Origin: JAHWJR01 sp035942035
GTDB lineage: Bacteria > Actinomycetota > Acidimicrobiia > Acidimicrobiales > CADCSY01
NCBI GenBank assembly: GCA_035942035.1
Contig: DASZDK010000108.1
Coordinates: 1 to 11,977 of the forward strand
Direction: 5' to 3'
DNA: 11,977 bases
Part shown: positions 1 through 6,188 of the stretch, piece after piece
How positions within the stretch are numbered: position 1 is the stretch's first letter
How the letters are laid out: the number at the start of each line of letters is the position of its first letter
Notes under the pieces: generated by a model
What the model saw: the letters and a program-made list of their open reading frames with translations, nothing else
What the model was told of the DNA's origin: nothing
Databases searched by the model: none
Position numbers and translations under genes: made by a program

Positions 1-498
1 GTGATGGGCGTCTTTGCCTTCGTCAATGGGCTCATCGCCATCGGGGCCATGGCTGCGGTCGCGTTTACGACGGGGGAGCCGTTCGTCTTCCCGTCGCTCG
101 GTCCCACTGCCTTCCTGCTCTTCTACACCCCGCTTCTGCCCGCTTCTTCGCCGCGAAACACGGTCCTGGGGCACCTCCTCGGCGCTGCCGCCGGCTACCT
201 GTCTCTCGTCGCCTTTGGTCTCACGGACGCGGCACCGGCGCTCGCGTCGAGCGTCACCGGTGGACGAGTAGGCGCAGCCGCACTGTCGCTCGGGCTCACC
301 AGCGGCGCCATGGTGTGGGCCCGCGTGCCGCACCCGCCAGCCGGCGCCACTACGTTGATCGTGTCGCTCGGCGTCCTCCGAGAGCCCCAGCAGCTGCTTG
401 TGCTGATGGCGGCGGTCGTGCTGCTGGTGGTCCAGGGCCTTGCTATTAACCGGCTGGCCGGCATCCCTTACCCGTGGTGGCGGCCCCGACCTGCGTGA
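1..498 (+). CDS. HPP-family integral membrane protein, probably 5'-truncated
   Basis: The 165-residue frame carries HPP-family signatures: PSLGPTAF at about residues 31-38, SPRNTVLGHLLGAAAGY at about 50-66, and the name-giving HPP followed by AGAT at residues 111-117. Four hydrophobic segments (about 4-24, 55-75, 85-105 and 130-150) point to an inner-membrane protein. Some plant and cyanobacterial HPP proteins are linked to nitrite transport, but nothing here shows a substrate. The frame is open from base 1 with GTG then ATG. No ribosome site is visible because the window starts here, and HPP proteins often have extra residues before the first helix, so the true start may lie upstream. It ends in TGA with no recognisable terminator directly after it. 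Family assignment is firm; function is unknown. Confidence 0.85.
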   Translation: MMGVFAFVNGLIAIGAMAAVAFTTGEPFVFPSLGPTAFLLFYTPLLPASSPRNTVLGHLLGAAAGYLSLVAFGLTDAAPALASSVTGGRVGAAALSLGLTSGAMVWARVPHPPAGATTLIVSLGVLREPQQLLVLMAAVVLLVVQGLAINRLAGIPYPWWRPRPA

Positions 499-839
499 GC
501 GCCGGATAGCCGGAGCAGGTCCATCGGGCGATCGCTCCTTCTGAGCACCGCCCAGAGGACGCCGATATGTCCTCCTGAAGGCGTAGGGCAGGGTAGAGCC
601 CATCCCCGGTTCGACGTGGCACTCGACCGCTGCTCGGGACCAAGGGGACGTCCCGACCGAGGTGGCGCCTGATTTCTGTCGGAGAGCCACATCCTCCTCG
701 ATCAGCTCAACGAGGTTGCCGGACTGGCGAACTCTTACGATGTCCGATGGTGCGCGATCGAGTCCCCGTTGGCTCCATTCAGTTGACGGAGGGTATGGCT
801 CAGCGGGATGCGAGCGAGTTGGAGGCGTTCTCATGCGAC

Positions 840-924
840 GCGAACCCTCGCCTGGTTCGCGCCCTCGCTCCCGTCCGAGGGCATGACGCAGTGGACGGCG
901 CAGGCGGGAGCTCTCGCCTGCGCC
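840..924. other. Cluster of three consecutive hairpins
   Basis: Three perfect inverted repeats lie side by side. GCGAACC/GGTTCGC spans 840-860 with a 7-base loop. GCCCTCG/CGAGGGC spans 861-882 with an 8-base loop and abuts the first exactly. GGCGCAGGCG/CGCCTGCGCC spans 897-924 and can extend to 12 pairs, with one G-U, around an AGCT loop. None is followed by a T-tract, so a classical intrinsic terminator is unlikely. The cluster ends 13 bases before a strong ribosome-binding site. It could be a folded RNA leader, a terminator for the upstream gene or a protein-binding array; the sequence does not decide. Confidence 0.5.
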
Positions 925-951
925 TGGGAGCATTGGTAGGAGGTGAGTCAG

Positions 952-1002
952 ATGGCGAAGCCGGCTGGCTACCTCCACGGCGTCGGCCAGTTGCGTACTT
1001 GA
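952..1002 (+). CDS. Possible 16-residue leader peptide or small protein
   Basis: ATG at 952 is preceded by AGGAGGTGA at 938-946, a nine-base complement to the 16S anti-Shine-Dalgarno with ideal spacing (8 bases from GGAGG to ATG). This is the best ribosome-binding site in the window. The frame reads MAKPAGYLHGVGQLRT and stops with TGA at 1000-1002, 77 bases before the Mo-oxidoreductase start. No run of one amino acid suggests a classical attenuation peptide. It could be an upstream regulatory frame, a small protein, or the preserved start of a lost gene. The evidence is the ribosome site only. Confidence 0.35.
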   Translation: MAKPAGYLHGVGQLRT

Positions 1003-1079
1003 CGGCGGCGCTCCCTGCGCCTTGCCTGAAGGCTAGTGCCCGCCGCCCGCCGGCGGGGGGCCCATGGTGTGATTGAGGC

Positions 1080-2057
1080 GTGACCGGCCGGCGCACGAAC
1101 CTCGCCCTGCTTGTGCTCATCGTGGCCGCGTTCGCCAGTGGCGTGCTGATGTGGGGCGTTGGGTCCGGGTGGGGCCGATGGCCGACGATCGTCCACGGCA
1201 CCGCCGGGGTCGCCATCGTGGTGTTGGCGCCGTGGAAGTCCGCCGTCAGCCGTCGGGGGATCAGGCGACGAGGAGCGGCGGCGGCGCTTCCCGCCCTCGT
1301 GCTGGCATCGATGGTCGTGGTCGCCCTCGCCAGCGGCTTCGTCCACCGCGCCGGGGGCCGAGACGCCGGACCGGTGCTGGTCATGCAGCTACACGTCGGT
1401 GCCGCCCTGGTCGTCCTGCCCCTGGCGCTGTGGCACGTGGTCTCCCGTCCCGTTCGGCCGCGGGCGGAAGACCTGGGCCGGCGGACCCTGCTGCGGGGCG
1501 CCCTCGTCGCAGCTGGGTCCGCGGCCGTCACGGTCGCCCTTCCCCATGCCGGCCGAGCCGTGACGCGCTCACTCGAGCGGGGTTCGTTCCGACCTTCGGC
1601 CATGCCCGTCACCCAGTGGCTCACCGACGGGGTCCCGACGATCAACGGCGACGCCTGGCGCGTGCGGGTGGGCGACCGTCTCTGGTCACGGGAGGAGCTC
1701 GAGCGGCTCGGTCACGACCAGGTGGTCGCCACGCTCGATTGCACCGGTGGCTGGTACGCCCACCAGCGGTGGGGCGGGGTACGACTGGATCGGCTGCTGG
1801 CCGCCTCGGACGCTCCCCTCGGTGGCAGTGTCGTGGTGCGCTCGGTGACGGGATACAGCCGTCGGTTCCCGCGGCGTGATGCCGGGGTGCTGGTCCTCGC
1901 CACGACCGTCGAGGGCAAGCCGCTGTCCGCCGGGCACGGCTTTCCGGCTCGCCTGGTCGCCCCCAACCGGCGGGGGTTCTGGTGGGTCAAGTGGGTGAAG
2001 GAGATCCAGGTCGACGACCGGCCGTGGTGGTGGCAGCCGCCGTTCCCGCTCTCTTGA
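1080..2057 (+). CDS. Membrane-anchored molybdopterin-dependent oxidoreductase (sulfite oxidase fold)
   Basis: This 325-residue protein has two parts. Residues 1-125 form four hydrophobic helices (about 7-27, 38-54, 68-88 and 100-122) with histidines at 39, 89, 105 and 119. H105 and H119 are 14 apart in one helix, a spacing seen in heme-b helices. After a charged loop comes GRRTLLRG (RR at 134-135) and a hydrophobic stretch to about 156, resembling a twin-arginine signal. Residues 170-318 match the sulfite-oxidase-type Mo domain: TLDCTGGWYA with the probable Mo-ligand cysteine C221, then GVRLDRLL, GYSRRFP, and HGFPARLV...WVKWVKEIQV near the C-terminus. The layout resembles MsrP and MsrQ joined in one chain. 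The substrate cannot be told. GTG at 1080 is chosen because it places the full first helix in the protein; no clear ribosome site precedes it. Confidence 0.85.
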   Translation: MTGRRTNLALLVLIVAAFASGVLMWGVGSGWGRWPTIVHGTAGVAIVVLAPWKSAVSRRGIRRRGAAAALPALVLASMVVVALASGFVHRAGGRDAGPVLVMQLHVGAALVVLPLALWHVVSRPVRPRAEDLGRRTLLRGALVAAGSAAVTVALPHAGRAVTRSLERGSFRPSAMPVTQWLTDGVPTINGDAWRVRVGDRLWSREELERLGHDQVVATLDCTGGWYAHQRWGGVRLDRLLAASDAPLGGSVVVRSVTGYSRRFPRRDAGVLVLATTVEGKPLSAGHGFPARLVAPNRRGFWWVKWVKEIQVDDRPWWWQPPFPLS

Positions 2058-3275
2058 ATGCGGCCACCGGCGGCCTGGCCAGTAGAACGAACTGCCACTC
2101 CGGACGGGGCTGGCAGCGGAGGACTACGGCGGCGTCGGCGACACGACACCGACAGGACTGATTGTTCTCTTGCCGCTGGCCTCGCCGGTGCGCGAGCCGG
2201 CAAATCGGTATGCGGTTCCCGGCCGGATTGGGCGGCCGGGCGGTTCGAGGGCGCCGTGGTACTCCCCATACCGGATCCAACTGGGACCGTCCCGGTCAGG
2301 AGTGGGGCACTTTCTTCCGCCTTCCTACCGACGGGTGTTGGACCCTCAAAGCCCGTCGAGGGTTCAGCGTGGCGGACATCGCGGTCATGGTCGTTCCTTG
2401 AGCCGTGAAGACGGGACACCCCCATCGACATGCCGTAGTAACCCCCGGGCTCAGTGCCCGCATCGAAGTGCCTCTCGGCCGCGCCGGCACCGGCGGCCGA
2501 CGCCGGCGCCAGGCAGCGGCCTGCCCGTGCCAATCATCCGTTCCCGCTGACCGCGGCGGCTCGCGAGCCAACTGCCTCCAGAACGCCTCCCTTGACATCC
2601 CGAGGAGGACCAGTAGGTGCGGGCCGAACGGTGGGCAGCACTGTCCCCGCCGAGGCCCCGACGGTCGGGCCGGTGCGCACGGGCTCGTGGCAGCGGCTGG
2701 GGAGCGACAGCTCGCAGGTATCGGCCCTGTGACCAACGAGGGGGTCGTCCGACTCGCCAGAGGAGCCTCCACAAGCCGAAAGAGGTGCCACAGAGGCGAG
2801 CGAGCAAGCGACGACCCTGCTGCAGCCGCCGTGGTCAGCGACGCCTCTGGAGAAGCATTGGACGAGCCGGCTGCGGGTCACATGCCCGAAGCGGGCTCTC
2901 CGACCCGGGGCTCGCAGGCGGTTTCTCGGAAGACGCCATCGCGTGGGAATGTGGCTTCACGTTCATCTACTCGCACGCTCGCTATCGGCAGTGGTGCGGC
3001 GTCGTTGCCGACGGCTGAATAGAGCGAGCTACACAGCAGGCGAGCACCCGGCGTTCAGCACAGCCAAAAGGGCGGGGTGGACCAGTTCCCGACGAGCGCG
3101 GGCGGCGATCCCAATGGCACCAATTGTGGAAAGGCGGCAGCAGTGACGCCCGTGTCGAGGCGTTTGGCGACACGCCGAAAGTGGCGCGTACGACGCGCCA
3201 ACCTTCAGCGATCGCGAACGATAAGACGTTCGGTGCCGCCATGGTGGCGACTCCAGTGGTGGCCGTGCGGCCGGC
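2058..3275. other. 1.2-kb stretch without a convincing gene
   Basis: Frames on both strands are open in places, up to about 200 codons. They are rich in R, S, P, G and C, lack strong GC bias at the third position, show no domain motif, and overlap one another. A GTG at 2617 does have a good ribosome site (GAGGAGG at 2602-2608), but the protein behind it looks random. The region contains an imperfect 17-base dyad at 2280-2296 (ACTGGGACCGTCCCGGT), hairpins at 2207-2224 and 2231-2249, and an 8-bp stem at 3182-3200. The boundary with dense normal coding at 3276 is abrupt. It may be decayed genes or remnants of a mobile element; I could not identify one. Confidence 0.55.
3182..3200 (-). terminator. 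Hairpin downstream of the lipoprotein gene
   Basis: TGGCGCGT and ACGCGCCA form a perfect 8-bp stem around a 3-base loop. It lies 75-93 bases past the stop codon of the minus-strand lipoprotein gene. On that strand the stem is followed by CTTTCGG, which is only weakly T-rich. It may be a terminator of the actinobacterial type that lacks a U-tract, or a palindromic binding site. Confidence 0.3.
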
Positions 3276-3914
3276 TCACCCGCAGGAAGCGGTGCCCCCG
3301 GACAGGCTGGCCACGGTGTCGGACGACCCGGTCCCGGTGAGGGTGCCGGCCAGGCGGCCGGGCGGCGGGGTGGTGATCTCGAACACCGGCCCGAACGGGT
3401 CGTGGGGGTTCAGCTGAAGGCGCTCGCCGTAGGCCGCCCGCAGGTCGCTGACCGACGAGCCCACGCCGATGCCCTCGGCCGTCGCCAGAGGGGGAAGGAC
3501 CCCGGAGGGCGGGCCGGCGTCCCAGGCGACGAAGCGCCCGCCACCGAGGAGCACGGCCAGCTCGCCGAACTGCACCAGGCGGTCGGCCTCGCCGCTGGGG
3601 CACGACCCCAGGGGCCGGTCGTCGACGGGAGGCCCGAGCACCCCGGCGAGGGCGGCCAGCACCGCCTCGGCCTCGTCACCGAAGGCGACGATGCCCAGGC
3701 CCTCGGGTGCCAACACCACCCCGGCGGGTGCCGGCGCGGTGGTGGCGGCGGGAGCCGAGGCCGTCGGTGGCGGGGCGGTGGTACTCGTGGGCGCCGGCGC
3801 GATGGTCGACGTGGGATCGGGGCGGGACAGCTCGTCGTCGTCGCCGTCGGCGCACCCGGCGGCGAGGAGCGACAGGCTCACCGCCGCGGCGAGGAGTCCA
3901 CGCACGCCGGCCAC
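3276..3914 (-). CDS. Secreted lipoprotein, function unknown
   Basis: The 212-residue protein begins with a lipoprotein signal peptide: an arginine at 5, a hydrophobic core at 7-19 and the lipobox LAAGC with acylated cysteine C21. Residues 22-65 form an acidic then Thr/Pro/Ala-rich linker, typical of a tether from the membrane. Residues 66-212 form a compact domain with GIVAFGDEAEAVLAALAGVL, a phrase common in secreted actinobacterial domains of unknown function. C105 and C211 could form a disulfide. The GTG at 3914 gives an intact signal peptide and lies 6 bases from a TACCCT box, so a leaderless mRNA is likely. The gene diverges from the S9 peptidase gene, 37 bases apart. Localisation is well supported; the role is unknown. 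Confidence 0.82.
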   Translation of the reverse strand: MAGVRGLLAAAVSLSLLAAGCADGDDDELSRPDPTSTIAPAPTSTTAPPPTASAPAATTAPAPAGVVLAPEGLGIVAFGDEAEAVLAALAGVLGPPVDDRPLGSCPSGEADRLVQFGELAVLLGGGRFVAWDAGPPSGVLPPLATAEGIGVGSSVSDLRAAYGERLQLNPHDPFGPVFEITTPPPGRLAGTLTGTGSSDTVASLSGGTASCG

Positions 3915-3920
3915 TGCCCC

Positions 3921-3926
3921 AGGGTA
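3921..3926 (-). promoter_or_regulatory. -10 box for leaderless lipoprotein gene
   Basis: On the minus strand the bases read TACCCT (TANNNT), 6 bases before the GTG at 3914. No Shine-Dalgarno fits in this gap, so transcription probably starts at or next to the start codon. No clear -35 is visible. Confidence 0.5.
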
Positions 3927-3939
3927 GGCCCCCCCTCCC

Positions 3940-3945
3940 TACAGT
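3940..3945 (+). promoter_or_regulatory. -10 box for leaderless S9 peptidase gene
   Basis: TACAGT (TANNNT) lies 6 bases before the GTG at 3952, mirroring the box on the other strand 13 bases away. The spacing predicts a transcript beginning at the start codon. Confidence 0.5.
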
Positions 3946-3951
3946 CGAGGC

Positions 3952-5745
3952 GTGGCTCCCTCGATCCGCGACTACCTGGAGATCCGCACCGCCCGGCCTT
4001 CGGGCTTCTCCCCTGCCGGTGATCGGGTGCTCGTGGGCGCCGACCTGAGCGGGACCGTGCAGCTCTACGACGTGCCCCCCGCCGGCGGCGAGTTGCGCCG
4101 GCTGACCGACTTGGGAGAGCCGGTCGGCGGCCGCTACCTGCCCGACTGCGACGACGTGCTGGTCTCGTTCGACGAGGGCGGAGACGAACGCCTCCAGATC
4201 CACCGGCTCGCCGCCGGCAGCGGCGACCTCACTCCGGTCGTGGCCGACCCCGGGCACATCGCCCGGGCCGGCGGCGTCAGCCGCGACGGCCGCCTCCTGG
4301 CCTACGCCTCGAACCGCCGCACCGGCGCCGACTTCGACGTGTGGGTCCGTGACCTGCGGACTGGTCGGGAGCACATGGTCTTCTCCCCCGGCGGGTGGTG
4401 CTCGGCCGGGTCCTTCTCACCCGACGGCCGTCAGCTCTCGGTAACCCGGCTGAGCGAGCGCCCCGGCGACAACGACGCCTACCTGGTGGCGGTGGAGACC
4501 GGCGAGGTGGTCCACCTCTCGCCCCACGACGACGAGGCCCACTTCAGCGGCGCCTCGTGGCTCCCCGGCGGCCGAGCGTTCTTCTTCACCACCAACCAGG
4601 GACGGGAGCACACCGCGGTGGCCCGCTACGACGTTGGCACCGGGTCGTGGTCCTACGTGGTCGACCGGGGCTGGGACCTTGGCTGCGCCGTCGACTGGGC
4701 CGGCCGGTCTCTGCTGGTGGTGGCCAACGAGGACGGCGCCACCCGGGCCGAGCTGCTCGACCCGTCCACCCTCCAGGTGCGCACGCACATCCCCCTGCCC
4801 GACCGGGGCGTGGCCGGCGCCTGGTCGTTCTCCGCCGACGGGCGGTTCCTGGCCTACGCCTTCACCTCCGCCCGCCAACCCGGTGACGTCTGGTGCCACG
4901 ACGTCGAGACCGGTGGCACCACTCGCCTCACCAACTGCCCCAAGCCGGTGCCCCCGGCGTCGATGGTGGAGCCCGAGCTCCACCGTTACCGGTCGTTCGA
5001 CGGCGAGGAGGTGCCGGTCTTCGCCTACCTGCCACCGGCCCCGACCACCGTTCCTCCGCCGGTCGTGGCCGTGCTCCACGGTGGGCCCGAGAGCCAGTTC
5101 GTGCCCGGGTTCAACCCGGTCGTCCAGTATCTGGTCGCCCGCGGCTACGCCGTGGTCGCGCCCAACGTACGGGGCTCAACCGGCTACGGAAGGCGCTGGG
5201 AGCACCTCGACGACGGCCGGCGCCGCCTCGACGCCGTGCGCGACCTCGAGGGGCTGTCTGACTGGCTGCGCGCCACCGGGCGCTTCGACGCCGACCGGGC
5301 CGTGCTCTACGGCGGCTCCTACGGCGGCTACCTGGTGCTAGCCGGCCTGGCCTTCCAACCCGACCGGTGGGCCGCCGGCGTCTCCATCGTGGGCATCTCC
5401 AGCCTGGTGACGTTCCTGGAGGGGACGGCCGAGTGGCGCCGCCGCTTCCGAGAGCGGGAGTACGGCTCGCTGGCGGCCGACCGCGACTTCCTCCTCCGGG
5501 CGTCGCCGCTCACCTCGGTGGAGGCGGTCCGAGCGCCACTGTTCCTCATCCACGGCGCCAACGACCCGCGGGTCCCGCTGGGCGAGGCGGAGCAGATTCA
5601 CCGGGTGTTGCAGGCCAAGGGGGTGCCGTGCGAGATGGCGGTCTACCCCGACGAGGGTCACGGCCTCGGCAAGCTGGCCAATCGCCTCGACGCCTATCCC
5701 CGTGCCGTCGACTTCCTCGACCGCGTCCTCGGGCTGGGGGGCTAG
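3952..5745 (+). CDS. S9-family serine peptidase (prolyl oligopeptidase / acylaminoacyl peptidase type)
   Basis: The 597-residue protein has the two-domain layout of family S9. Residues about 10-335 form a beta-propeller with repeated blade motifs such as GVSRDGRLLAYASNR, GSFSPDGRQLSVTR and SFSADGRFLAYAF. Residues about 345-597 form an alpha/beta-hydrolase domain. The catalytic triad can be read directly: S456 in GGSYGGY, D538 in HGANDPRVP and H570 in DEGHGLG. HGGPESQ and NVRGSTGYGRRWE are further S9 signatures. Such enzymes cleave short peptides or N-blocked peptides; no signal peptide is present, so it is probably cytoplasmic. GTG at 3952 follows a leaderless-type -10 box. The stop TAG overlaps the stop of the convergent gene by three bases. 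The exact peptide specificity is not known. Confidence 0.93.
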   Translation: MAPSIRDYLEIRTARPSGFSPAGDRVLVGADLSGTVQLYDVPPAGGELRRLTDLGEPVGGRYLPDCDDVLVSFDEGGDERLQIHRLAAGSGDLTPVVADPGHIARAGGVSRDGRLLAYASNRRTGADFDVWVRDLRTGREHMVFSPGGWCSAGSFSPDGRQLSVTRLSERPGDNDAYLVAVETGEVVHLSPHDDEAHFSGASWLPGGRAFFFTTNQGREHTAVARYDVGTGSWSYVVDRGWDLGCAVDWAGRSLLVVANEDGATRAELLDPSTLQVRTHIPLPDRGVAGAWSFSADGRFLAYAFTSARQPGDVWCHDVETGGTTRLTNCPKPVPPASMVEPELHRYRSFDGEEVPVFAYLPPAPTTVPPPVVAVLHGGPESQFVPGFNPVVQYLVARGYAVVAPNVRGSTGYGRRWEHLDDGRRRLDAVRDLEGLSDWLRATGRFDADRAVLYGGSYGGYLVLAGLAFQPDRWAAGVSIVGISSLVTFLEGTAEWRRRFREREYGSLAADRDFLLRASPLTSVEAVRAPLFLIHGANDPRVPLGEAEQIHRVLQAKGVPCEMAVYPDEGHGLGKLANRLDAYPRAVDFLDRVLGLGG

Positions 5746-6188
5746 CCCTCGGCCCCTCGGGCGAGCTGGGGGTCGAGCTGGTCCAAAAACTGGGCACAGC
5801 GCTCGGCCTCGTCGTGCTCGCCGATCGCGGCGGCCCGCCGGCCGAGGCCCTGGAGCGCCCGCAGGAAGCCCCGGTTGGTCTCGTCCCGCCAGCGCACGTA
5901 GCCCGATCCCCGCCATCCCGACTGCCGCAACCGGTCGAGACCCCGGTGGTAGGCCACTCGGAAGCAGGCGTAGGCCTCCACGTCGTCGCGGGCCAGCTCG
6001 CCCAGGCGGGCCCAGCCGTCGAGGAAGCGAGGGAAGCGGGCCACCACCGAGGACACGGCGGCACGCCGGCGGTCGTCGGGCTCGGCCAGCGCCGTCTCCA
6101 GGGCGTCGAGGGCCTCGGGCGGCTCCGGGTCGAGGACCGTCTCGGGAGGGCCGGTGGCGCTGAGGTTCACCGGGCTGGAGTCGGGCAC
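5742..6188 (-). CDS. DUF3151 protein from an internal start (alternative product)
   Basis: This is the same frame as the patatin fusion, starting at an internal GTG (6188), giving 148 residues, a size normal for stand-alone DUF3151 proteins. The start MPDSSPVNLSATGPPETVL resembles the beginning of family members, and the conserved block runs AYACFRVAYHRGLDRLRQSG (72-91), then W92, NRGFLRAL (105-112) and IGEHDEAERC. The helical repeats recall TPR folds; the function of the family is unknown. A TAGCCT box lies 7 bases before the GTG, arguing that this domain is also, or only, made from its own leaderless transcript. The gene ends on the stop shared with the S9 gene. The family assignment is firm; separate expression is an inference. 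Confidence 0.6.
   Translation of the reverse strand: MPDSSPVNLSATGPPETVLDPEPPEALDALETALAEPDDRRRAAVSSVVARFPRFLDGWARLGELARDDVEAYACFRVAYHRGLDRLRQSGWRGSGYVRWRDETNRGFLRALQGLGRRAAAIGEHDEAERCAQFLDQLDPQLARGAEG

Larger units (their letters stand above)
499..1079. other. 581-base non-coding region with several hairpins
   Basis: No frame here has the codon pattern of the neighbouring genes. The open frames are arginine-, serine- and proline-rich and lack family motifs. The region holds a 7-bp inverted repeat at 634-656 (TCGGGAC/GTCCCGA, 9-base loop), a tight hairpin cluster at 840-924, and a very good Shine-Dalgarno with a 16-codon frame at 938-1002. Further short GC-rich stems lie at 1006-1020 (GGCGC/GCGCC) and 1019-1033 (GCCTT/AAGGC), just before the Mo-oxidoreductase start. 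It may be a structured 5' leader for the downstream gene. I did not recognise a known riboswitch, and no tRNA cloverleaf could be built. Confidence 0.6.

Noticed and set aside
608..620. GGTTCGA, as in a tRNA T-loop (also at 2241)
   Set aside because: No complementary T-stem, anticodon arm or acceptor stem could be paired around either site.
800..1645. Long minus-strand open frame antisense to the Mo-oxidoreductase gene
   Set aside because: It is Arg/Thr/Ser/Pro-rich without motifs and mirrors the GC-biased codons of a well-supported gene on the other strand.
2617..3018. 133-codon frame with GAGGAGG ribosome site in the gene-poor block
   Set aside because: The ribosome site is good, but the protein is Arg/Ser/Cys-rich, with no hydrophobic core or motif and no GC bias at third positions. 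Recorded only as context.
2405..3022. 205-codon plus-strand frame in the gene-poor block
   Set aside because: It has no ribosome site, no motif and random composition, and it overlaps equally open frames on both strands.
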